Positions 31,601 to 39,555 of a DNA stretch of 39,555 nt are shown here, in pieces. Positions within the stretch are counted from its first letter, which is position 1. Every line of letters starts with the position of its first letter. This stretch comes from Fibrobacter sp. (GTDB lineage: Bacteria > Fibrobacterota > Fibrobacteria > Fibrobacterales > Fibrobacteraceae), in the NCBI GenBank assembly GCA_017550445.1, contig JAFZOV010000175.1, positions 1 through 39,555 of the forward strand, written 5' to 3'. The notes under the pieces were generated by a model. The model was given only the letters and a program-made list of their open reading frames with translations, ran no database searches and was not told the origin of the DNA. A program made the translations under genes and the position numbers.

Positions 31601-34600
31601 ATGCGTGTACCCCATTTTTTATTGTTCACCCTCGGCCTTAGCGCTTCGCTAGCCCTTTTCGGATGTTCCAGGGAATCTTCCGTCAAGGAAAACGTCAACC
31701 TAAAGAACAACCACTCCCGGGTATTCATCTTCGACAGTCCCATCAAGGACCCGACCGCGTTTGCCGACTCCATGGCCAACGTCGCCGTTGCCGAAGCAGA
31801 CACAATCCCGGACACCCTGACCGTTACCGTCAACGACACCGTGTACATGATCGGTCTTTTGCCCTACAACGTGGACAAGATTTTCCGATTCCAGTGGACA
31901 CTGACCAAGAAGGACGGCAAGGACACGACCATCATCGGCGGTAACGCCAAGCCCCAAGCCTGGGCATACGCAAAGCCCGGCCTCTACGAACCCAAATTCG
32001 TAGCCTTCGACGGCAACACCGCAACCGACACTGCCGGAACAGCCACCCGCAAGGCATGGGTCAAAGTCATCGACACGAAGCCCACCTTGCTTGTTCCCAA
32101 GGATACCCTTTGGACCAAGCACGACGGAGACATCACCTTCCCCATTCTTGCAAGCGATTCCTTTGGAACCATTACAAGCATCAAGGTCGATCTGGACGCC
32201 AGCGGCAAGAAAGAATCCGCCAAGAGCTGGAAGTACGAAAAATTTGACGACAACGACTCCCTCTACCTGACCATCAAGAATAAAGAAGCCAAGATCGACT
32301 CCCTTGGTAACCAAAAAATTTACGTTATCGTCACCGACGACGACGGCAACGAAACCAAGGACAGCGTAAACCTGCACTTCAACCGCATTCCGAGGCTCAA
32401 AGTCATTTACCCGCAAGACGGCGCTCGCCACAACATCAACGACCGTTTCTATTTCTACTACGAAGGTGAAGACGACGACAACCCGCAGAATCTCCAGTAC
32501 TTCATTTACGCCCAGGTTTCAAAGAACGGGCAGCCCCCGCAGAAGGCCTTTACCGAAGAAGACCTTATCGCCAAGGCATTCACCTCCAACATTTTCGAAC
32601 CTATCGACAAGAAGGGTAAAAACGTAATCACCCTGGTAAGCGACCCGAGCAAGCAGTTGACCGGCCGTATCTACTGGGACATGTACGCGACAGACGGCTA
32701 CGACATTGTAAGGCTTACCCGTATTTCTACAGGAGACAACTCTAGCCGCCCGTGGAACTTCTACATCGGCGACCTGAGCTCGCCCCAGGGCACCTTCACC
32801 GGTACCGTCAAGTATCAAGGACGCGACAGCCATTCTGGCATCCGAGTGGAATTCAACAACGGCAACAAGACCTTTGACGTGAACACCGACGAAAAGGGCA
32901 ACTACACCGTCAAGGTAGATGCCGGCCTCTTCACTGCCACCGCCATTTCTGATTCGCTCAAGGAATACGCCGATTTCACGATCAAGGATTTATTCGTTGA
33001 ATCCGGAAACGTGATTCGCATGGACGAAATCGTATTGAAGGATACGGCGAAACCCTACCTGATCGTAAAGAACATCGATACCCTTACAAACCGTGAACTG
33101 AGCCAGACCATTTACGCCCGCGACCTGGGTTCGCGCCTGGATTCAGTCACAGCAAAAATTGACAACAACGCCCAAAAGCTCAACTGCACCAAGAGCGACA
33201 ACGACGCCATATTCAATTGTCCCTTGGCCTTGAACAACCTTACCGATGGTAACCATTCTTTCGAATACACGGCCAAAGACAAGGTGGGCAACAAGACCAC
33301 TCTCAAGCAGACCATTGTCGTCAAGGCCACAAAGTTGAACTTGACCGTCAACGGATTCCAGAACGCCCGTATCGGCAAAGACGAAAAGCTCGACTTCGTC
33401 GTAAAGGTCATCGGAGCCTACCCGGCCGCCAAAAACGTTACCTGGAGCTGGAACATTGGCAATGGCAACAAGACTGAGAAGGTTGCCGTCGGCGAAGACG
33501 GTTCCGCCAAATTGACACTCACTTACGACGACATCGCTTCGGCCGGCCCAGACAAGGACTTCTTCATGAAGGTCCAGTATGCAGAAAACGGCGCCGACGT
33601 TAGCGCGCAAGTCAAGTTCGGCACATTAGGCGACAACCCCGCCGTCGTGTTTACCGAACCCAGTTTTGAAAACACCGTAAGTATCAACGACCCGTTGCAT
33701 TTCGAAGTCCATACATACAAAGGAAACAAGAGCGAAACCCTTACCTTGCAATGGACTTGCGGCAGCAATCTTTCTACCGGTTACACCTGCCCCACAACAG
33801 CAGAAGAAACGGACCTTGCCTTTAGCAAGACCGGTACCTACAAGGTTGTCGTCAAGGTAACCGACAACCTCGGAAACTTCGGTTCCGACACCGTCGTGGT
33901 CAACGTGGTTGCCGACCCGCCCAGCATCGAAGTTTCGACAAAGAACAAGAGCAACGAATACAAGATCGGTTCCTCTGTAGATGTCGACTATAACGCCAAG
34001 GACAAGTTCGGCACTATCAACCAGATCAAGTGGGGTTGCAACAACGGCACTGTCATATTCGACCACACCAAGACATTCGAATCCCCCGCCGCAAGCGTCT
34101 CGGGATCGCTCAAGGTCGAGTTCCCCGGTGGTCTCGATGTCAAGGACAGGACCGAACACACCTGTATCTTCAAGGCAATCGACGACGATAACGAAGAAGC
34201 TTCCGACACTATTTCATTCATCTTGTTGAGAGACCCGCCCACCGTACGCCTCGCGACCAAGAAGGACACCGTAAAGATCAACAGCGAACAGACAATCAAG
34301 GCTATTGCAACCGACAAATTGGGTTACATTGCCGAATACGCCTACGCCTGTAGCGAAAACAAGTCCGACCTCAAGAGCCCCGATTGGAATGTCATGGGCG
34401 GATCCGAAACCAAGGTGCGTATGCCTTCTACAGCAACCAAGGCATACTACTGCGTGGTGCAGGTTACCGACGATGACGGCAACACCGCAAGGGATACGGC
34501 TCAATACACTATTCTCATGGGCCTCCCGACCGTAACCGCCTACGTGAACTACAGCAGGGTTACGATCAATGACGAAGTCGAACTGAACGCACATGCCCAG

Positions 34601-36889
34601 GATTCGCTCGGACAGCTCGTGAAGTACGAATGGGGCTGCGGCTCTGCCTCGGCCGAAAACATCGGCTTTACCTACTCTTCTACGTCGACCCCCCGCAAAA
34701 TTATGAAAATGCCGTCAACCGCCCAAGACGACTACAAGTGTATTGTCCGCGTCACCGACGATGACGGCAACACCGCCAAGGATACGGTCACCATCGACAT
34801 TATCCAGGCGCCGCCCACGGTAACGGTCGCAAACAAGGAACTGACGGTTCGCGCAAACTTCAACATTACACTGAAGGCAACCGCCAGCGACGACAACAAG
34901 CTTCCCTCTGACCCGGGTGAAATCATAAAGCGCGAATGGAGCTGCGGCTCTAACAGCCAAGTCGAAAACAACTGGAAAAAGGTCAGCTCCCTCGATACCG
35001 TGTGGAAGGCTCCGGCGGTCCAGCAACTGATTTGTATTGCCCAGGTGACCGACAACGACGGCAATATCGCCAGAGATACAGTCACAATCAAGTACACGAC
35101 CGAAATTCCCATGCTCTGGGCAGATGCAGATTCTATCTACGTGAACCCGGGTGATCCCTTCACGCTGAATGCATCCGTTAACGACGCATGGCAGGGCATT
35201 GACTGGTTCTCTTGGGAATGCGTCGACGCCGCAACCGGCAAGACCATGGAAAAGAAGGTCACGCAATACGACTACGAAGCCAACGGCAAGTCCTTTGCAA
35301 TCGGAAAGGACTCCACCTATTCCGAACAGGGCAAGAACATGCTCTGCATTATCTCGGCCCGCGAAACAAGTGGCAAGGACATTCTAAAAGACACCACCAA
35401 GGTAAAGATTCTGAAGCAGCACCCGAAGGGCGTCATCACGGCTGCAGATACCGTTTACCTGTGGAGTGGCGACGAATCTGTCGATGACAAAGCCATTTAC
35501 TACTACACCCCCGAATGGGGCGGATTCCATTCCGAAAAGGGCGAACTTGGCGATCCCAACAAGCAGGATTACTGGTGGAAGTTCAGCAATGTCGACGGAA
35601 ACTTCTATCAAGGCAAGCCCGACGGTAGCCTGGATACAAACGTTGCCGAATTCAACACGGCATTTATCCGCAGGACTCGCGAAGGGTCTGTCACGATTAC
35701 TCTGGATTACCGCGACAGCACGACAACTACGCCGAGCCTCGCCTTCTACAGCCGCCACCGCGCCCCTGAATACAGCCACAAGGTTTACTTCAGCAAGGCC
35801 TGGAGAAACCAGGGTAAAGACACCGTTATCGAAAAGACTTCTTCTTCCATTGCGCCGTCCTTCGCTGTCGTGAATTTGGTCCCCACCATTGCCTATGCAA
35901 CCGGCGATTCCAAGGTGACCATCGCCAAACTAAACGGCAACAACTGGACAAGCCTCGGTTCTGTTGAAGTCACAGGAAGCATCAAGAAGATTGAAGCGAT
36001 TGCCCACGGCAACGACTTCTATGTGGGCGTCCTCGCCGACAGTCTTTCCATCTACAAGTCTGCCAGCGGAACCTCCGCACCGGCCAAGGTCAGCTCGCCT
36101 TCGATCGCAAGCGTCAAGGACTTCAAGCTCGTAAGCAAGGAATCCGAATCGGCACCTCACGCTGTCGTTATCGGTACAGAAAACAAGATCTACATGTACG
36201 ACAACAGCGGTTCCAGCTGGGCAAAGAACACCAAGTTCGGCTCTATTGACGGCAACTTCACAGAAGTGGACGCCATCTACACCGATGACGGATACCTGAT
36301 TGTTGCCGGAGTAAGCAGTTCCTACAAGGTGAACATCGGCTACTTCTCCAAGAGCGACTACAGCTCTATCGAGAAAAAGCAGTTCAGCGTCTCTGACATC
36401 GGACGTGCCAAGATTACCTCCAGCGGCAAGAAAATCTACATGGTATACTTTAGCCGCGGCGTAGAAACCTACGGTCCCCGCATCGCAACCGGCACGATCA
36501 ACAGCAACAACATTAGCTGGAGTCAAAACGGTGCTATCATTCGCGACGGTATTTTCACAAACAACATTAGCCTCGCCTCCAGAAACGGCGTCGTCTATGC
36601 GGCCTTCGATAACCGAGCCCAGATTTCACAGGTCGATATTTACCGCTACGAAAATGGCGAATGGCACCTGCATGGCGAAAACCTGCTGCCCTACTTCAAC
36701 ACCGTATTCTACAACATTCGCGGTTATTATCTGCGCGGCCTTGCCCCCAGCCTGGTCTTCGACAAGGAAGGAGCGCTTTACGTTTCTATGCTGGCGCAAG
36801 AAAGCAGCGGCGGTCCCAAGCGCAACAACGGCCCGCTCGTCATGAAGTACGTGGCCGACAACTGGAACATTCACGACAACAAGGATTAA
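31601..36889 (+). CDS. Giant multi-Ig-like surface lipoprotein with propeller-like C-terminus
   Basis: The 1762-residue protein has a lipoprotein signal (Cys22 in ALFGC). A long run of Ig-like/PKD-like modules fills most of the chain. From about 680 to 1170 they recur every ~95-100 residues, each with one conserved Cys strand and an exit motif VTDDDGNTAxDT (sites near 34463, 34752 and 35045). A carboxypeptidase-regulatory-like module (FTGTVKYQGRDSHSGIRVEF) is near 405-475. The last ~340 residues (from about 1425) have repeated strands such as IYMYDNSGSSW and look like a beta-propeller. The function is unknown; adhesion or surface scaffolding is inferred. GAGG precedes the ATG; TAGATTTA (31554-31561) is a likely -10. 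A small gene follows after 2 bp. Confidence 0.85.
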   Translation: MRVPHFLLFTLGLSASLALFGCSRESSVKENVNLKNNHSRVFIFDSPIKDPTAFADSMANVAVAEADTIPDTLTVTVNDTVYMIGLLPYNVDKIFRFQWTLTKKDGKDTTIIGGNAKPQAWAYAKPGLYEPKFVAFDGNTATDTAGTATRKAWVKVIDTKPTLLVPKDTLWTKHDGDITFPILASDSFGTITSIKVDLDASGKKESAKSWKYEKFDDNDSLYLTIKNKEAKIDSLGNQKIYVIVTDDDGNETKDSVNLHFNRIPRLKVIYPQDGARHNINDRFYFYYEGEDDDNPQNLQYFIYAQVSKNGQPPQKAFTEEDLIAKAFTSNIFEPIDKKGKNVITLVSDPSKQLTGRIYWDMYATDGYDIVRLTRISTGDNSSRPWNFYIGDLSSPQGTFTGTVKYQGRDSHSGIRVEFNNGNKTFDVNTDEKGNYTVKVDAGLFTATAISDSLKEYADFTIKDLFVESGNVIRMDEIVLKDTAKPYLIVKNIDTLTNRELSQTIYARDLGSRLDSVTAKIDNNAQKLNCTKSDNDAIFNCPLALNNLTDGNHSFEYTAKDKVGNKTTLKQTIVVKATKLNLTVNGFQNARIGKDEKLDFVVKVIGAYPAAKNVTWSWNIGNGNKTEKVAVGEDGSAKLTLTYDDIASAGPDKDFFMKVQYAENGADVSAQVKFGTLGDNPAVVFTEPSFENTVSINDPLHFEVHTYKGNKSETLTLQWTCGSNLSTGYTCPTTAEETDLAFSKTGTYKVVVKVTDNLGNFGSDTVVVNVVADPPSIEVSTKNKSNEYKIGSSVDVDYNAKDKFGTINQIKWGCNNGTVIFDHTKTFESPAASVSGSLKVEFPGGLDVKDRTEHTCIFKAIDDDNEEASDTISFILLRDPPTVRLATKKDTVKINSEQTIKAIATDKLGYIAEYAYACSENKSDLKSPDWNVMGGSETKVRMPSTATKAYYCVVQVTDDDGNTARDTAQYTILMGLPTVTAYVNYSRVTINDEVELNAHAQDSLGQLVKYEWGCGSASAENIGFTYSSTSTPRKIMKMPSTAQDDYKCIVRVTDDDGNTAKDTVTIDIIQAPPTVTVANKELTVRANFNITLKATASDDNKLPSDPGEIIKREWSCGSNSQVENNWKKVSSLDTVWKAPAVQQLICIAQVTDNDGNIARDTVTIKYTTEIPMLWADADSIYVNPGDPFTLNASVNDAWQGIDWFSWECVDAATGKTMEKKVTQYDYEANGKSFAIGKDSTYSEQGKNMLCIISARETSGKDILKDTTKVKILKQHPKGVITAADTVYLWSGDESVDDKAIYYYTPEWGGFHSEKGELGDPNKQDYWWKFSNVDGNFYQGKPDGSLDTNVAEFNTAFIRRTREGSVTITLDYRDSTTTTPSLAFYSRHRAPEYSHKVYFSKAWRNQGKDTVIEKTSSSIAPSFAVVNLVPTIAYATGDSKVTIAKLNGNNWTSLGSVEVTGSIKKIEAIAHGNDFYVGVLADSLSIYKSASGTSAPAKVSSPSIASVKDFKLVSKESESAPHAVVIGTENKIYMYDNSGSSWAKNTKFGSIDGNFTEVDAIYTDDGYLIVAGVSSSYKVNIGYFSKSDYSSIEKKQFSVSDIGRAKITSSGKKIYMVYFSRGVETYGPRIATGTINSNNISWSQNGAIIRDGIFTNNISLASRNGVVYAAFDNRAQISQVDIYRYENGEWHLHGENLLPYFNTVFYNIRGYYLRGLAPSLVFDKEGALYVSMLAQESSGGPKRNNGPLVMKYVADNWNIHDNKD

Positions 36890-36891
36890 GA

Positions 36892-37350
36892 ATGAATATT
36901 GAAATTGCAACTATCTGTGATGCTGCCACCGCGAACGGTGCCGGCGGACGTTTGAACATTCTCGGTGCATTTGACCGTATTTTTGCAAATTTTCCGCTGG
37001 TGATTCCGCAGTGTTCGACGGCGTTCCGTATCCGTTACGCCCGTAGCGAAGCCGGCCTGCACGATTTGACGCTCGTGTTCGAGGATGTGTGCGGCAAGCC
37101 CATTGTGCCGCCCATGCAGTCGAAGATTCCGCTGGAACCGGTGGCACAGGGCTTTGACACTGCGGCGGTGAATATGGTGCTGAACTTGCAGCGTTTCCAG
37201 ATCAAGCGCCCCGACAAGTACATTATCCGCCTACTGGTAGACGGCGAAGAACTCGCCAGTTTGCCGCTTTATGCACTGGAAGCCCCGCAACAGGGCGGAC
37301 AGGCTCCGGACACACCTATCGCAAGCGGCGAACAGGACCTGCCGAGCTAA
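36892..37350 (+). CDS. DUF6941-like small protein
   Basis: A 152-residue protein whose N-terminal pattern (IATICDAATAN, LNILGAFDRIF) and central segment (HDLTLVFEDVCGKPI) fit the DUF6941 family, a compact beta-sandwich of unknown role. The start at 36892 is preferred over a longer frame inside the giant lipoprotein gene: AAGGA overlaps the upstream stop region and the two genes are 2 bp apart, so they should be translationally coupled. No signal peptide is seen, so it is cytoplasmic. Its 3' end overlaps the convergent phosphopantetheinyl transferase gene by 35 bp. Confidence 0.8.
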   Translation: MNIEIATICDAATANGAGGRLNILGAFDRIFANFPLVIPQCSTAFRIRYARSEAGLHDLTLVFEDVCGKPIVPPMQSKIPLEPVAQGFDTAAVNMVLNLQRFQIKRPDKYIIRLLVDGEELASLPLYALEAPQQGGQAPDTPIASGEQDLPS

Positions 37351-37975
37351 CGGCAATACAAAGGGCGGCGCGCATCGGAGCCCCGATAGCCGCTCCGTCC
37401 AAGTCCACAAAATAAACCTTTCGAGAATCCGGCGCATCGACCTGCACCGGATTTTTTTGCATATCCCGGCGAAGGGTCCCTTCAAAGAAATCCCCGCCTA
37501 CACACTTGTAAAAAGCCTCTTTGCGGCACCACAGCCTAAAGAATTCCGCTTCGGCACGGGTATTTGCGGCCGCTCCGTCCGATTCTACAAGCGCCTTGAT
37601 GAACGCCGCCTCATCGGCACCAAAGAACCGTTCCGCAAGGTGCAGGCGTTTAGGCGAATACTTTTCCAAATCCACCCCGATACAGAGCCCATCCAGCGAC
37701 CCACGCTCGCCAAAAGCGCATACGCAGTAACCATCGGAATGGGTCCAGTTCACGTCAAAATCCAGCTTCGGGAATCGCGGACGCGCATCTTCTTTAGATT
37801 CCACCAGGTCAGCGATAGTTACAGGGGTTCCGCAATATTCCGACAGAATGCTGAAAATGACCGAACGATGGTCGGGTTTTTGCACAAATCCTGCCAGGTG
37901 GACCACTCCCAAAGGGGTCTCCACATCGAACCGGCAGATTTCGCGGACACTGTCTATGGCTGTATTTTCATTCAT
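37316..37975 (-). CDS. 4'-phosphopantetheinyl transferase (Sfp/AcpT-like)
   Basis: From ATG 37975 the protein has 219 residues. It transfers phosphopantetheine from CoA to a carrier protein Ser. The signatures are GVDLE (Asp102, Glu104) and WCRKEAFYK (149-157, Glu153 and Lys157), both characteristic of the Sfp-type family. The longer frame to 38077 has no support. A TATCTTTG octamer at 37989-37996 lies 13 bp upstream of the ATG and there is no Shine-Dalgarno. No carrier-protein or synthase gene is nearby, so the substrate (fatty acid or specialised ACP) is unknown. It overlaps the DUF6941-like gene at the 3' end by 35 bp. Confidence 0.9.
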   Translation of the reverse strand: MNENTAIDSVREICRFDVETPLGVVHLAGFVQKPDHRSVIFSILSEYCGTPVTIADLVESKEDARPRFPKLDFDVNWTHSDGYCVCAFGERGSLDGLCIGVDLEKYSPKRLHLAERFFGADEAAFIKALVESDGAAANTRAEAEFFRLWCRKEAFYKCVGGDFFEGTLRRDMQKNPVQVDAPDSRKVYFVDLDGAAIGAPMRAALCIAVSSAGPVRRLR

Positions 37976-38013
37976 GGATTGTTCAACACAAAGATAATTT
38001 CTAGTTTGGGGGC

Positions 38014-38580
38014 ATGAATTTGACTTTCTGCAAAAAAATCGCCCTAGGCACAGTCGCCCTGACAAGCGTCCTAACATGTGCCATTGCGCTTGGCGCCTGC
38101 GGCGACATCAACAACAGCTGGGAAGCCAAAGGCGGCGGCTATATCAAGTACACAATCAACGACGACGGCCCTTACACCATAGATCTCGACAAGGACGATG
38201 TAGAGCCTCCGTTCTACGTCAATAACAGCCACCGTTACTTTTACTTTTGTACACGGACCTCAGAAAGCGATCGTGGCGACCAGATATCGCTGATGGTCAA
38301 CAACCCGAAAACCGGAACCGCACTTACCCCCGTGGCCCGAGCAAGCCTAAACGGCCGTTTGCAGTACGTTACCTGGATCCGGGTCAAATCCACCGTAGAA
38401 TCGCCCCTAATTGCGGACAGCAGCACCATCAAATTCGACGAAATCATCAACGATTCGCTCTGGACCGCCGATATGGAACTGTACTTTAAGGATTGCCGCA
38501 CGGGAAGATGCATCGATAGCCTTCCTCCGCTCCATTTTAGCGGTCGACTGCGCTATTGGGTTCCCGCCGACGAAAGATAA
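38014..38580 (+). CDS. Small hypothetical lipoprotein
   Basis: The 188-residue protein has a lipoprotein signal (Cys29 in LGACG) and a beta-rich body with paired Cys in KDCRTGRC near 166-171. I recognise no family. It is divergent from the phosphopantetheinyl transferase gene with only a 38-bp spacer. TAGTTTGG (38002-38009) lies 4 bp before its ATG, and the G-run next to the ATG is too close to be a normal Shine-Dalgarno, so it may be another leaderless message. No terminator is seen before the tRNA promoter at 38594. Confidence 0.72.
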   Translation: MNLTFCKKIALGTVALTSVLTCAIALGACGDINNSWEAKGGGYIKYTINDDGPYTIDLDKDDVEPPFYVNNSHRYFYFCTRTSESDRGDQISLMVNNPKTGTALTPVARASLNGRLQYVTWIRVKSTVESPLIADSSTIKFDEIINDSLWTADMELYFKDCRTGRCIDSLPPLHFSGRLRYWVPADER

Positions 38581-38593
38581 TGCGGAAAACACC

Positions 38594-38622
38594 TTGACAA
38601 AGCAGAAAATCTTTTCTATAAT
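38594..38622 (+). promoter_or_regulatory. Consensus promoter TTGACA-N17-TATAAT of tRNA-Val
   Basis: Both hexamers match the sigma-70 consensus exactly at 17-bp spacing (38594-38599 and 38617-38622). The -10 lies 12 bp before the mature tRNA and is followed by TG, as in the rRNA promoter. Confidence 0.92.
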
Positions 38623-38634
38623 TGGTCTCACTTC

Positions 38635-38708
<74 letters not shown>

Positions 38709-38716
38709 CTCGAAAG

Positions 38717-38740
38717 GCTCCGCAAAAGCGGAGCTTTTTT
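38717..38740 (+). terminator. Intrinsic terminator of tRNA-Val
   Basis: A perfect 7-bp stem GCTCCGC/GCGGAGC with an AAAA loop is followed by six T, 8 bp after the tRNA. Confidence 0.93.
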
Positions 38741-38763
38741 CGTTTTCCCAACGTTCTTCTTGT

Positions 38764-38785
38764 CATCCCCGCGCAGGCGGGAATC
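38764..38785. repeat. REP-like palindrome (CATCCCCGCGCAGGCGGGAATC)
   Basis: The core CCCGC-gcag-GCGGG (38768-38781) inside CATC...GAATC resembles short palindromic intergenic repeats known in several unrelated bacteria. It lies between the tRNA terminator and the transporter terminator. One copy only is visible here, so repetition cannot be shown from this window. Confidence 0.5.
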
Positions 38786-38807
38786 TACAGAAGCCTCGCT
38801 CGTAACA

Positions 38808-38841
38808 AAAGCCGCCCCCCATCAGTTTGGGGAGCGGCTTT
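38808..38841 (-). terminator. Terminator of the transporter gene
   Basis: A long stem, AAAGCCGC (38808-38815) with GCGGCTTT (38834-38841) and an inner CCCC/GGGG pairing, is followed on the minus strand by TTTTGTT. It lies 27 bp after the transporter stop. Confidence 0.75.
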
Positions 38842-38867
38842 CGTTTTATAAGGAGTAATACCTTAGA

Positions 38868-39555
38868 TTATCCGAAGAAGTGAACCTTCGCAAGGACAAT
38901 CATCATCACCCAAGAGAGCACCAGGCCGCCGAGACCCATGATGACACCGGTAATGGCCATGCCACGAGTATCGGTGTAGCCCGTTGCGTGGGCAAGTGCG
39001 TTGGGAGGAGTAGAAATCGGGAGGCTCATGCCGAGAGAGCTTGCGAAAGCCACGGACACGAGGAGAGCCGTCACGCCACCGAGGCCAGTCAGGTTGCCCT
39101 GGCAAGCGATACCCACGGCGCAAAGGATCGGCACCAGCAAGGTAGCGGTAGAAGTGTGGCTCATGAAGTTAGCCATGAACAAGCAGATGATACCGCAACC
39201 CACCATGAGAGCGAGCGGAGACCAGCTTGCAAACGGGATCGTCTTGATCAAGTGAGCGGCAAGACCTGTAGAATTGAGGCCAACACCCAGAGCAAAACCG
39301 CCAGCCACGAGCCAGAGCACATCCCAGCTCATTGCGTTCAGGTCTTTCTTGGTAATCACGCCGGTCAAGGCAAACACAGCCATCGGGATCATAGCAATAG
39401 CGTTATCGTTAATGCCGTGGACACCCTTACCGGTCACCCACAACACACCACACCCGACAAAGGTACTGTACACGATAATGGCCTTGGGGCTGGTATCGAA
39501 CTTGCCGGCACCTTCACTGTTCAGGACCATTTCCTTCATCTTGATAGGGTAAATC
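38868..39555 (-). CDS. SLC13/DASS-family anion:sodium symporter, C-terminal part
   Basis: The last ~228 residues of a polytopic membrane transporter; the frame is open to the right edge, so the ATG at 39539 is an internal Met and the N-terminus lies outside. DASS/SLC13 marks are FMSHTSTATLLVPI and LPISTPPNALAHATG (the SNT-like and TPPNA substrate/sodium motifs), with several hydrophobic helices ending at LAKVHFFG. The family imports dicarboxylates, citrate or sulfate with Na+; the substrate cannot be fixed from this fragment. A terminator follows. Confidence 0.92.
   Translation of the reverse strand, partial: IYPIKMKEMVLNSEGAGKFDTSPKAIIVYSTFVGCGVLWVTGKGVHGINDNAIAMIPMAVFALTGVITKKDLNAMSWDVLWLVAGGFALGVGLNSTGLAAHLIKTIPFASWSPLALMVGCGIICLFMANFMSHTSTATLLVPILCAVGIACQGNLTGLGGVTALLVSVAFASSLGMSLPISTPPNALAHATGYTDTRGMAITGVIMGLGGLVLSWVMMIVLAKVHFFG

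Noticed and set aside
31501..31848. 116-codon N-terminal extension of the prepilin peptidase
   Set aside because: It runs into the divergent promoter and the giant lipoprotein gene; the family N-terminus and a Shine-Dalgarno support ATG 31500.
34463..35080. Repeated near-identical DNA (GACGATGACGGCAACACCGC) considered as a CRISPR or mobile repeat
   Set aside because: It is in frame, spaced ~290 bp, and encodes the recurring exit motif of Ig-like protein modules.
36661..36891. N-terminal extension of the DUF6941-like gene
   Set aside because: It lies inside the giant lipoprotein gene in another frame; ATG 36892 has the ribosome binding site and begins the conserved sequence.
37271..38017. 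248-codon plus-strand ORF
   Set aside because: Antisense to the phosphopantetheinyl transferase, which has both family motifs.

Overview
The window most likely comes from a Fibrobacter-type genome (phylum Fibrobacterota, a gut plant-fibre degrader). The evidence is the set of secreted plant-cell-wall enzymes ending in a common C-terminal sorting-like tail with 'FD-x-x-G' motifs, the serine-rich (ESSSS) linkers, two genes of the TIGR02147 family (a paralogous family best known from Fibrobacter), and many surface lipoproteins. No mobile element, phage gene or CRISPR array is visible.

Region 1 (1-13.2 kb) is mostly housekeeping. It opens with the 5' end of a 16S rRNA gene on the minus strand with its leader and promoter. 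Then come miaA, a degenerate divergent polysaccharide deacetylase coupled to pdxJ, a two-gene minus-strand operon (membrane protein with a C-terminal HTH-like segment, then truA), a membrane GAF/GGDEF protein with a broken GGDEF site, a large TIGR03960-type radical SAM protein, a small DUF6812-like protein, a LOG-family protein, and a Ser/Thr kinase followed by a TPR-like membrane protein. Between the GGDEF gene and the truA operon there is an orphan plus-strand promoter/terminator pair that may make a roughly 65-nt small RNA.

Region 2 (13.2-30.6 kb) is a plant-polysaccharide island. It holds a two-module carbohydrate-binding protein, a CE15 glucuronoyl esterase, a PL1 pectate lyase, a CE4 deacetylase/esterase, a Cthe_2159-like beta-helix lipoprotein, a GH5 endoglucanase and an M6 metalloprotease. 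Two copies of a small cassette (TIGR02147 HTH protein plus a co-directional surface lipoprotein with a C-terminal CBM-like or LamG-like module) lie inside and at the edge of it. Most enzymes have their own promoter and alternate in strand, unlike a SusCD-type locus.

Region 3 (30.6-39.6 kb) has a prepilin peptidase, a 1762-residue multi-Ig-like lipoprotein followed by a DUF6941-like protein, a convergently overlapping phosphopantetheinyl transferase, a small lipoprotein, tRNA-Val(GAC) behind a consensus promoter, and the C-terminal part of an SLC13/DASS transporter cut by the window end.

A window-wide pattern stands out: an octamer of the form TAnnTTTG/A (Bacteroidota-like -10) lies before most genes. 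For at least nine genes it ends only 4-5 bp before the start codon with no usable Shine-Dalgarno, which predicts leaderless mRNAs. Genes with a clear Shine-Dalgarno have the same octamer further upstream.
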